A DNA stretch of 64,000 bases. Source: an uncultured Acidimicrobiales bacterium. Lineage in GTDB: Bacteria; Actinomycetota; Acidimicrobiia; Acidimicrobiales; SHLQ01. Location of the stretch: the NCBI GenBank assembly GCA_938023735.1, contig CALJDK010000036.1, forward strand, positions 1 through 64,000, in the 5' to 3' direction. The notes beneath the pieces were generated by a model that saw only the letters and a program-made list of their open reading frames with translations, was not told the origin of the DNA and made no database searches. This document shows positions 8,917 through 17,429 of the stretch, in pieces (position 1 is the first letter of the stretch; each line of letters opens with the position of its first letter). The translations under genes were made by a program, and so were the position numbers.

Positions 8917-10018
8917 GGGCGCCGTCCTGTTCTCTTTCTGGGTCTTGTTCGGGGTCGGGGTCTTGTTCTGGGTCCGAATCGGGTTCGGATTCTGGGTCGG
9001 GTTGGGTTTCTTCGGATTCTGGGTGAGCAGCAGGGTTACCCGAGTGATCGGCAAGTGCGACGGTGGTGTTGTCGTGGCCACCTGACTCCAACGCAAAGCC
9101 CACCAAGTTTTGCGCAAGCGCCAGCAACGTATCGCCTTGATGTGCTGCCACCTGGGCGGTCATTGCCTCGTCGGTATCGGCATAATTCCACAATCCGTCG
9201 CTGCACAACAGCACAAATCCAGCACCCCCCGTATGGGTGGCGATGCCGGGTTCAAGATCGAGGGCATCGTCGCCCAACCAGCGAGTGATGGTATGGGCTC
9301 GGCGATCGGCGTTGGCCTCCTCGGCGGTCATCAACCCATCGGCAACCTGTTCGCGCGCCCACGAATGATCGATGGTCAGTTGGGTGACCTCGCCCTGCTC
9401 GTCGATCCAGTAGGCACGGCTGTCGCCCAACCATCCAATAGTTACGTCGACGCCCGACTCGCTCACCGAGGTGATCGATGCAACGAACGTGCACGATGGC
9501 GACCCTTTGGAGCTGGCGCCCTTTGCTACCGGTACCTCAAGCGCCGCTGCTTGCCCCGCAGCCACTGCGGCCTGCATGGCCGCGACGTGGTCGGACTCGC
9601 CGTTCTCGAGTGCGGCAACGAGGACACCGGTGGCAGCAGTAGTTGCCTGAAACGATGCCTGTTCTGGATTGTCGGTGGACGACACGCCATCGCACACCAC
9701 CAGCACCGAACTGGTACCTACCTGCGCGACCGCTCCGTGATCTTCGTTGCGATGGTGTCGCTTGCCGCGATCGGTAACCACCACCGTCCAACCCTGGTCG
9801 TCCTCGAGATGATCGCGGGCCTCGGGCTGTTTATGACCGCAGCTGCCGCAGTAGCCGTCGGCGGCGATATCGGTACTGGGTGCTGCGCAGCTGACACATG
9901 GGTCGCTCGACGCCGTCGACAGCGCTGAGTCGGCGGTGCCATCGAGGTCGGCGCCGCACGCTTCGCACCACTCTCCACCGCTCGCCGGCTCGGCGCAGGC
10001 CGGACACACTTGTGCCAT
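8909..10018 (-). CDS. PP2C-family Ser/Thr protein phosphatase with two N-terminal zinc ribbons and acidic C-terminal tail
   Basis: 'CPACAEPASGGEWCEACG', 'CVSCAAPSTDIAADGYCGSCG'; PP2C motifs 'NEDHGAV', 'VVCDGVSSTDNP', 'GWLGDSRAYWI', 'LLCSDGLWNYAD', 'HDNTTVALA'. Confidence 0.92.
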   Translation of the reverse strand: MAQVCPACAEPASGGEWCEACGADLDGTADSALSTASSDPCVSCAAPSTDIAADGYCGSCGHKQPEARDHLEDDQGWTVVVTDRGKRHHRNEDHGAVAQVGTSSVLVVCDGVSSTDNPEQASFQATTAATGVLVAALENGESDHVAAMQAAVAAGQAAALEVPVAKGASSKGSPSCTFVASITSVSESGVDVTIGWLGDSRAYWIDEQGEVTQLTIDHSWAREQVADGLMTAEEANADRRAHTITRWLGDDALDLEPGIATHTGGAGFVLLCSDGLWNYADTDEAMTAQVAAHQGDTLLALAQNLVGFALESGGHDNTTVALADHSGNPAAHPESEETQPDPESEPDSDPEQDPDPEQDPEREQDGARG

Positions 10019-12501
10019 CAGACCAGGCTCCGGGGCCGTACCAGGTTGGCCTTGTCGACGAGTTCGAACCGCTCGGCGTCGGTTGGAGCCATACGTGCCT
10101 GGTCGCGATACACCGCCTCAAGCTTGGCGCGCAGGTCGAGTTCGGTAAGTCCACCACCAAACAACTTCTTTGACGCGTCGGGTGCAAGCGCACCGGTACC
10201 CATGGCCGCCAAGGCCCGTTCGAGTACTTCGGCGGCGAGCCGCGATCGTTCGGCGGCGTCGATCTGCAACTGGTCGATGGTTTGGGCCGCGGCTTCGAGT
10301 TCGGATGACGACGGTGCGTCGCTACTGCGAACCCCGGCCAAGGTGCGGGCTGACTCGACCTGAGCACCAGCAAAGGCCGCCGAGCTAGGAGGTACCCGTC
10401 GATACGCGGCAACGGCGCCGGCGCGGTCGCCCTCTGCGGCCCGGCACCGGGCCAAGCCAAAGGGCGCGGAGACAAAAGTCGAATCCACCGAGGCCGCAAG
10501 CTCATACAGGGAGGCGGCCCGCCCGTACTCGCCCGCCCGTTCGGCGGCGATAGCCACCGCCACCTTGGGGGCAACCTCGCCCGGGATCTCGGTCCAGACG
10601 TTGCTCAGTGCCTCGGCCGCCCCGGTGGGGTCATCGTTCTCAAGCTTGAGAAGTCCTCGGTACCAGTTGATTCGCCAATCCCAGGGGTCGGCTGCTTCGA
10701 TGCTGTCGAGGGTCGAGGTGATATGCCCCGAACCAGCGCCGCCACCTTGCAACAGCGCTTGCACAGTGCGAAGTCGAACCTCACGCGTGTCAGGGAGTGA
10801 TCCGTCTTTCAACCCCGCACTTATCACTTCGAGTGCCCGAGCGGGTTCGACATCTTCGATGCCTAAGAGGAACGAAGCGGCAGGGTCGGCCGGGTCGACC
10901 TTTGGATGCGGAAGAACTCGCCAATCGGGTGTATCGACCAGAGAGTTATCTTCGGCGTCGATAAGTAGCGTTGCCAACTGATCGCCCTCGAAGAGTTCGC
11001 TGGGAACCGGGCGCGGGCTTCGTTGGGTGACCGCCACAATCTCGCGGAGTACGCCAGTGAGTTGCGCTGCGGTTTCGTCGGCGTCTTGAAAACGGTCGTC
11101 GGGGTGGTGGGCGGTGGCCTTGAGGAGGAACCGGTAGAGCGACTCCCACTCGGCGAACAGCGGCACCTCAGCCGGACCGGGAAGTGTGTGCTCGAAGGTG
11201 CCCTTGTGGAACACAAAGTCAAGAATCATCACGGCCAGCGTTCGACCCACCGTGAAGATGTCGGACGACACCGAGGGACCCATGGTGGCGATTTCGGGCG
11301 CCTGAAATCCTCGGGTTCCGAAGATGGCAGCATCGTCGTCGTCGATCTGCATCACGCCGCCCACATCGATGAGCTTCACACCGTCGCCAACACTCATGAC
11401 GTTGGCCGGCTTGAGATCGTTGTAGACCAGCCCCGACTCGTGGAGGTACCCAAGTGCGGGAAGAATGCCCAAGATGTAGGCGATGGCGTCGGTGACAGGT
11501 AGAGGGTTGGGTACTCCGCCGTTTGCCTTGCGTCGGTCTTTCAGCTTCGAGTTGAGCGACTCGCCACCGACGTACTCCATGACGATGTAGCCAGCACCAG
11601 CATGGGTGACGAAGTTGTAGATGTTGACGATGCTTCCGTGTTCGATGCGCGCAAGAAACTGGCGCTCGGCAACCGCCGATGCCGCGGCATCTTCGTCGTC
11701 GGAGTTGAGAAGCCCCTTCAGTACGACCCACCGGTCGGAGACGGCTTTGTCCTTGCCGAGGTAGATCCACCCCATACCGCCGTGAGCGAGCGGGCCAAGA
11801 ATCTCGTACTGCCCGGCCACCAGATCGCCCGCAGCCAACGATGGTGCGTTGGTAGTGAAATCAAACGGGGTCCGGCAGTTTCCACAGAAACCCTGCACTC
11901 GGCCGGAGCGATTGTCAGATGAGCGACCCACCTCGTTCCCACAGGTTGTACACACCCGCTTCTCTTCGGGCACAACACCCAGAACGCTCTGAATCTTCTC
12001 GGCCGACATGAGCGCCGCTGCCGGGTCGCCCTCAGGGGTCGGCGGCACCGTAACCAGGCCGAGACCGAGCCGTTCGCGAGCGATTCCGGTTCGGCGGGTG
12101 CTGGCAGTTCGGCGGGTCGATGTGGGGTTGGTGCGCCGCGACGAGGTGCCCGGCGCGGTCGGCGCAGCAAGCGAAGCGGCACTAGCAGCACTGGCGGCAC
12201 CAGCTGAGCCGCTCGAAGCGGTCGACATTGGACCGTGTCCAGCAAGCCCGCACGTATTGCAGTAGCCGTCGGCCTCGACTGTGCCGCCGCACCCAGCCTG
12301 GGAACAGGCAGTCCCCGCCGCGACGGGTGCAACCGAAGGTGCCGAAACCCTTGCTGCAGGAGCGACAGTCTGAGCATTGGACGGAGCAGCGGCTACGGCC
12401 GGTGCGGCCGCGCTACTGGGTGCTTTGGCGCCGCACGTATCGCAGTAGCCATCGCTTGCGTAGGAGCCGGTACAGCCGGCGGTGAGACTACATGAACTCA
12501 T
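10018..12501 (-). CDS. pknG: PknG-type Ser/Thr protein kinase: zinc ribbons, rubredoxin-like, kinase and TPR
   Basis: Rubredoxin-like 'CTTCGNEVGRSSDNRSGRVQGFCGNC'; kinase 'GQYEILGPLAHGGMGWIYLGKDKAVSDRWVVLKGLL', 'VYNDLKPANVM', 'LIDVGGV' (PknG-like divergent HRD/DFG); C-terminal TPR-like region; two additional N-terminal 'DGYCxTCG' ribbons. Confidence 0.9.
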   Translation of the reverse strand: MSSCSLTAGCTGSYASDGYCDTCGAKAPSSAAAPAVAAAPSNAQTVAPAARVSAPSVAPVAAGTACSQAGCGGTVEADGYCNTCGLAGHGPMSTASSGSAGAASAASAASLAAPTAPGTSSRRTNPTSTRRTASTRRTGIARERLGLGLVTVPPTPEGDPAAALMSAEKIQSVLGVVPEEKRVCTTCGNEVGRSSDNRSGRVQGFCGNCRTPFDFTTNAPSLAAGDLVAGQYEILGPLAHGGMGWIYLGKDKAVSDRWVVLKGLLNSDDEDAAASAVAERQFLARIEHGSIVNIYNFVTHAGAGYIVMEYVGGESLNSKLKDRRKANGGVPNPLPVTDAIAYILGILPALGYLHESGLVYNDLKPANVMSVGDGVKLIDVGGVMQIDDDDAAIFGTRGFQAPEIATMGPSVSSDIFTVGRTLAVMILDFVFHKGTFEHTLPGPAEVPLFAEWESLYRFLLKATAHHPDDRFQDADETAAQLTGVLREIVAVTQRSPRPVPSELFEGDQLATLLIDAEDNSLVDTPDWRVLPHPKVDPADPAASFLLGIEDVEPARALEVISAGLKDGSLPDTREVRLRTVQALLQGGGAGSGHITSTLDSIEAADPWDWRINWYRGLLKLENDDPTGAAEALSNVWTEIPGEVAPKVAVAIAAERAGEYGRAASLYELAASVDSTFVSAPFGLARCRAAEGDRAGAVAAYRRVPPSSAAFAGAQVESARTLAGVRSSDAPSSSELEAAAQTIDQLQIDAAERSRLAAEVLERALAAMGTGALAPDASKKLFGGGLTELDLRAKLEAVYRDQARMAPTDAERFELVDKANLVRPRSLV

Positions 12502-13802
12502 GAAGCTGCTCCTGGGGACTCGATGGGCTTGCCGGGCAAACGCATAGCGTTCCCGAATCCGGCTACCAGCATGTTGGCCCGTTCAAGGTCGGTCGGTGAA
12601 GTAAATAACTCGTTGTGGGCTTCGTCGTGCAGGTCCGAAAGCGCAGGATCCTCGGCCCGGCCGAGCGCCGCTGCCTTGGCCCAATAGGCCGCCAGAAGCC
12701 CGCGTAACTCGTCGCGTTCGCGTAGCGGCGCCGAATTGATGGAGTACGCCCTCGAGAGCTGCTCGCGCAGCGCCACAACCTTGGCCATCCACTCGTCGAG
12801 CAGTTGGCGCTTCTGCTGCCAGTCGCCACTACCCGCCCGTAGTTCGTCGGCCCGAGCTGCGAGACCGTTGTCGCCGTCGATGATGGCAACGTCGGGGGTA
12901 CGAATGAGGCCCTGCACGTCGACGATCTTGGCGGTGGACTGCGTGTGTGCGGTCGCGGCGCGGTTGCGGAGCATTCGAAGCTCGGCCAGGTGGGTCTCGG
13001 ACTCAGCGATATCGCCATCGAGCTGGTCATAACCCCGAGCGATGTCGGCCATCTGATGTGTGGCATCAGCGACCAGCGTGTCGAGATCGCTGGCGAAGTC
13101 CCGACTCAGCGAGATGGGGTCTTGCGCCAGCGCTGACTTCACGTCTCGGAGTCGAGCCTGAAGCACGGTAAGCGTCGGATCGGAGATTCCGAGCCGGCTT
13201 GCATCGGCCTTCAACCGGTCGAGGGTTGTTTCGGCACCCGAGGTTCGCGGTACCACCTCGGTCCACACCTGATCGACCGTCGCCACCGCGTCGCGTATTG
13301 GCTCATAGACCAATCGCATTTCGCTGAGCAGCTCTTCGATGGTGCCGTACACATCGGCGCTGCCAACGTCGAGCAGGTCTCGTTGGATCACGGTTCGCTC
13401 ATCGACCTGCAACACCACGGTGTCGCCAGTGAGCAGTTCGGTGAGTTGTTGGCGACGCTCACTACTCATGCGGCCGTCGTCACGGATACCTCGGGCGTCG
13501 TTAAGGGTGCGTTGCAGCTGCCCAAGCCACCGCCAAAGTTCGGGGCTTTTCTCCATCGCTGGCCCAACCGTGGCGAGGGTGGTACCTCGAAGCCCACCGG
13601 CGCTCAGAATCTTGAACGTTGGATGCTCGTCAAGCTCGAGAAGATTGGCCGCAATCCGCGCTTCGGCAGCGCCGTAGCGAGTGAGAAGTTCGTCGATCTG
13701 TTCGGTTTGCAGCAACCGGGTTTCCCTTTGGGATTCGTGGTTCCGAACAGCGTACAGCCCGCTCAGTAGCGGTGTCTTTTTCTGTCCGCGTCGGGAAGAC
13801 AA
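12498..13802 (-). CDS. Predicted coiled-coil protein, first gene of the kinase/phosphatase module
   Basis: 434-aa ORF, charged and helix-rich, no recognisable catalytic motif or TM segment; stop overlaps kinase start (ATGA). Confidence 0.8.
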   Translation of the reverse strand: MSSRRGQKKTPLLSGLYAVRNHESQRETRLLQTEQIDELLTRYGAAEARIAANLLELDEHPTFKILSAGGLRGTTLATVGPAMEKSPELWRWLGQLQRTLNDARGIRDDGRMSSERRQQLTELLTGDTVVLQVDERTVIQRDLLDVGSADVYGTIEELLSEMRLVYEPIRDAVATVDQVWTEVVPRTSGAETTLDRLKADASRLGISDPTLTVLQARLRDVKSALAQDPISLSRDFASDLDTLVADATHQMADIARGYDQLDGDIAESETHLAELRMLRNRAATAHTQSTAKIVDVQGLIRTPDVAIIDGDNGLAARADELRAGSGDWQQKRQLLDEWMAKVVALREQLSRAYSINSAPLRERDELRGLLAAYWAKAAALGRAEDPALSDLHDEAHNELFTSPTDLERANMLVAGFGNAMRLPGKPIESPGAAS

Positions 13803-13868
13803 ACGAAACGTGGTGATTGGAAGCGGATTTTATCGGCCACGGCGCAAGCCGACCTCTAGATTGGGGTC

Positions 13869-14123
13869 ATGTGTCGAAACATCACCACCCTGCGAGGGCT
13901 CGAACCCACCGCTACCGACGACGAAATCGTTGCTGCTGCTCAGCAGTATTGCCGCAAGGTAAGCGGTGTGCAGAAGACCTCGGCCAACACCGAAGAGGCC
14001 TTCGAGCGCGCTGTTGCTTTGGTAGCCGCTGCCACCACCGATCTGCTCCGAGATCTCCCGCCGCGAAAGCAGCCACCCAAAACCGAACCTCCGCTTCGCC
14101 GACTGGCTCGCGCCAAAAGCTAG
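13869..14123 (+). CDS. DUF2277-family protein
   Basis: 84 aa, MCRNITTLRGLEPTATDDEIVAAAQQYCRKVSGVQKTSANTEEAFERAV, as in the DUF2277 family. Confidence 0.85.
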   Translation: MCRNITTLRGLEPTATDDEIVAAAQQYCRKVSGVQKTSANTEEAFERAVALVAAATTDLLRDLPPRKQPPKTEPPLRRLARAKS

Positions 14124-15590
14124 CTACGCAAACCCGGGAGGCGGACCGATTGGTTCGATGACCTCGGTGAGCATTCGGGCAACGGCCAACGTGGTGGCGT
14201 CGTGGAGATACGGGCCGACGATCTGGATTCCCACCGGGAGCCCATCGGGCGCAACACCAACGGGCACCACGGTTGCGGGCAGATAGCAGCAGCCCGCTGG
14301 CGCCATCCAGTTGGTGAGGTCCATGTACGGAATCTCTCGCCCGGCCACCTCAGCCATTCTTTTGGCCTGAGGAAAGTGGTGATCGTGAGGAAACGCCGTG
14401 CGGGGCATTACCGGCAGAAGCAGCACATCCCAGTCGACGAAGAAGTCTTCAAAGGACTTTCGCATCTGAAGCCGGCGCTCGTGAAGACTCAACCAGTCGC
14501 GGTGTCGCATTGCGGTGGCTCGGCGGTCGCGAGCGTGCGGGGTATCGCCGTCGTCGGCCGCGAACTTCTCGATTCGTTGCCGGTCGAACCCACCCGATAG
14601 GGCAGCCATCAACAACTGGTTGAACGTGTCGACCACTTTCTCGAGCGTGAACCCCGGCCGCACCGCATCATCGACCCGAGCACCGGCTCCGGCCAGCGCT
14701 GCGGCTGCGCCTTCGAGCAGCGTGCGCACATCGGGGTCGACCGGGCAACGCTCGTCATCGAACCACGTCGCAACCCGCAGTTTGGACACATCGTCGGTCC
14801 GAGCCGGTGGAAGATTGAGCGACCAGCCCGGGGCGTCCCAGCGGTCGGGGCCAATCATCAGGTCGAGTTGTAGCTCAAGGTCGTCGACGCTCCGCGCCAT
14901 TGGTCCATACACAGCCAGGTCGGCCATGGTGAACATGCCTGGCGGACTCGGAATGTGGCCGTGGCCGGGTGCCACCGCGTAACTGGGCTTATGGCCCATC
15001 ACGCCGCACATATGCGACGGAAGTCGAATCGAGCCGCCGATATCGCTCCCTAACTCGATGGGCGTGAACCCGGCAGCCAACGCCGCACCCGCTCCACCCG
15101 ACGAACCACCGGGAGTGCGGGTTGTATCCCACGGGTTGTTGGTGGTGCCGAAGACCTCGTTGAAGCTTTGAAGATCGCCAGCCCAGATGGGGAGGTTGGT
15201 TTTCGCATACGGAATCGCTCCGGCATCGCGCATGCTGGCCACCGCCCAAGCATCTTCGGTTGGCACATAGTCGGCCAGCTCAGGCGCACCCGAGGTGGTG
15301 AGCATTCCGGCGGTGCTGTAGCTGTCCTTCACCGTCATGGGTACGCCATGCAGCGGCCCGAGCGGTGCGCCACCAGACTTGGCCGCCATCACCGCTTCAT
15401 CGGCCTTCACGGCGGCAGCTCGAGCCTGTTCGGCGTCGACCGTCACCACCGCGTTGATGTCGCCATCGAGCCGTTCGACGCGCTCCAAGAAGTGATCGAG
15501 CACTTCCACGCTCGATAACTCCGACGCAGCAATCAGCTCGGCGAGCCGGGTAGCAGAAGCGAAACTTGGGTTGGTTGGTTCGGGCGCCAT
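14124..15590 (-). CDS. Amidase (amidase-signature family)
   Basis: Amidase-signature 'PGGSSGGAGAALAAGFTPIELGSDIGGSIRLPSHMCGVMGHKPS'; 'GPLHGVPMTVKDS'. Confidence 0.93.
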   Translation of the reverse strand: MAPEPTNPSFASATRLAELIAASELSSVEVLDHFLERVERLDGDINAVVTVDAEQARAAAVKADEAVMAAKSGGAPLGPLHGVPMTVKDSYSTAGMLTTSGAPELADYVPTEDAWAVASMRDAGAIPYAKTNLPIWAGDLQSFNEVFGTTNNPWDTTRTPGGSSGGAGAALAAGFTPIELGSDIGGSIRLPSHMCGVMGHKPSYAVAPGHGHIPSPPGMFTMADLAVYGPMARSVDDLELQLDLMIGPDRWDAPGWSLNLPPARTDDVSKLRVATWFDDERCPVDPDVRTLLEGAAAALAGAGARVDDAVRPGFTLEKVVDTFNQLLMAALSGGFDRQRIEKFAADDGDTPHARDRRATAMRHRDWLSLHERRLQMRKSFEDFFVDWDVLLLPVMPRTAFPHDHHFPQAKRMAEVAGREIPYMDLTNWMAPAGCCYLPATVVPVGVAPDGLPVGIQIVGPYLHDATTLAVARMLTEVIEPIGPPPGFA

Positions 15591-15640
15591 AGCGCCGACC
15601 TTATGCGGGTCGTCGCATCGCGAGCGAGAATCGTTCCTCG

Positions 15641-16570
15641 CTAGCTTTTACCCCAGCGGCCGCCGAAGCCTCGCTTGGGAGTTTCGGCCGGCGGTGGCGG
15701 GAGTTGCGACGGGTCGAAGTTCTCGGGCGGCGGCGGTAGGTGTTCGTATGAGGGATTGGCCGGCGGCAACGCTCCCGAGAATCGCTCGCGGCTTTCGGCG
15801 GTGATGACGTTGCCGGAGTTGGCCGGATTCTGAGAGTCGGGCCCGAACTCGCTGAAACCGGTCTCGCGAAGCGGCGCGCTGCGGAAGAACTCGTCGGCGT
15901 GCTTTGCCAGGTTCCGAACCATCGTGAAGTTGGCGCCGCCGCCAATGACTGCGCCGATACCAAAGGGAAGAAGCCGCCCAACCGTGGCGATGCCGCGGCG
16001 GGTGCCGTACTTCGTAAGTACATGGGTTCCGAGCGAACCATTGACCCGCTCGATCACCTCTAGGGGCATCTTCATGCCTTGGACACCCGTGGGGTTCATG
16101 TTCATCTTGTCGACCAAGGCGGTGAATTCGGTGGCCGCTTCATCGCCGAACGCCAGAATCGAGAGCACCCAGGCTCGCCGCTGCTCAGGGCTGGCATTGG
16201 TGTGACCGTGGATGGCCGCAATGGTCATGATGAGATCGGTGGAACGGAGGGCGAGCCACGCAACATCGGCCGTTAGCCAACTGGCGGCCGCCGCCGTACC
16301 AAGGCCGGGGGTTGCTGCCGCAGCACCGGTTGCGGCGCCAGCGCTGGTGAGTTCTTTCTGGAACGAGTTGTAGAGCTCGGCGAGTCGCTGATCGCGGGTT
16401 CCCTGCGTTTTGGCGGCCCGGTCGAGCGCCCGCTGCCATCGCATCGTCACCGCTTTGTCAACACCCTCGACCATCGCCTTCCCAAGCGCGTCGAGCACGG
16501 GTTGGGGGATCATGTCGGGGCTGAGGGCCTTCTTTGCGGCCTTCTTGGCTATGCGTTTACGAATTGCCAT
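15641..16570 (-). CDS. EcsC-family protein
   Basis: Start at MAIRKRIAKKA (16570) inside ORF 15641..16990. EcsC-like 'GAATGAAAATPGLGTAAAASWLTADVAWLALRSTDLIMTIAAIHG'. Confidence 0.75.
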   Translation of the reverse strand: MAIRKRIAKKAAKKALSPDMIPQPVLDALGKAMVEGVDKAVTMRWQRALDRAAKTQGTRDQRLAELYNSFQKELTSAGAATGAAAATPGLGTAAAASWLTADVAWLALRSTDLIMTIAAIHGHTNASPEQRRAWVLSILAFGDEAATEFTALVDKMNMNPTGVQGMKMPLEVIERVNGSLGTHVLTKYGTRRGIATVGRLLPFGIGAVIGGGANFTMVRNLAKHADEFFRSAPLRETGFSEFGPDSQNPANSGNVITAESRERFSGALPPANPSYEHLPPPPENFDPSQLPPPPAETPKRGFGGRWGKS

Positions 16571-16623
16571 GTCCACTACGCTAACGGCGTCGCGAGAGGG
16601 CTTATTCCTCGCGACGGTTGCGG

Positions 16624-17346
16624 TTAGCCGGAGAGTGCTCCGAGAAGCCCACCGGAGCCACCGCCACCAGCTGGAGTGGGGCGACCCTCGGACGGCTGCA
16701 CAAGAATGAACCCCTGTCCTTGGAAATCCATCTGGAACGTTTCGCCAGAACCACCGCGCGCCATCGACTTGATGCCGCCGGTGGTATCGGTCTTGAGGTT
16801 CATCTGTACGCCCGAGCTCCACATGACTACGGCCTGCGGATCGCCGAAGGTGTTGCCGCCAGCTACGTCGAGCATGACCGGGGGCCCGTCGGTGGTGATA
16901 GCCACGTAGCCGCTTCCGCTGAGGGTGACGTTGAAGAGTCCGCCAGCCATGGCACCGGCCATGCCGCCGCCCAAGCTTTTGATGTCCCACTCGATACTGC
17001 TGGAGAAGGCGAGCACGTTGTCGCCGTTCACCGAGATCTGATCGTTTTCGAGGTACAGGACCTGGATATCATGGGCTTCGTTGGCGAAGAACACCTCGCC
17101 CTGGCCATCGACATGCATCATGTTGACGCCTTCGCCGGTGGTTACCTTCTTGAGCAGTTTGCCCATGCCGCCTGAACCCTTGTTTTCGAAGGTCACTGCG
17201 CCTTGGTAGGCCACCATCGACCCGGTTGCGGCTTCGACCGGACCGTGGGCCAGAGAAACACGCAGCAGCTTCTTGTTCTGCAATTGAAACTGCTGTTCAC
17301 CTGCAGGAATCTCTCCGTATTGAGCAAGTTCGCTGTGGATTGGCAT
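16624..17346 (-). CDS. AIM24-family protein
   Basis: 'ATGSMVAYQGAVTFENKGSGGMGKLLKK', 'GEVFFANEAHDIQVLYLENDQISVNGDNVLAFSSSIEWDIK', 'GSGYVAITTDGPPVMLDV': beta-rich AIM24 pattern. Confidence 0.88.
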   Translation of the reverse strand: MPIHSELAQYGEIPAGEQQFQLQNKKLLRVSLAHGPVEAATGSMVAYQGAVTFENKGSGGMGKLLKKVTTGEGVNMMHVDGQGEVFFANEAHDIQVLYLENDQISVNGDNVLAFSSSIEWDIKSLGGGMAGAMAGGLFNVTLSGSGYVAITTDGPPVMLDVAGGNTFGDPQAVVMWSSGVQMNLKTDTTGGIKSMARGGSGETFQMDFQGQGFILVQPSEGRPTPAGGGGSGGLLGALSG

Positions 17347-17429
17347 GTTCGTCTCCGCTCTCCGCCACCCGGCGTGGCGACTATCCGTACCTTAATCGGC
17401 ACGTGCCGCCCGGCGCTCGAAGCCGCTCG

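Noticed and set aside
7603-9288. 561-aa plus-strand ORF opposite vWA and PP2C genes
   Set aside because: Antisense shadow of two clear families.
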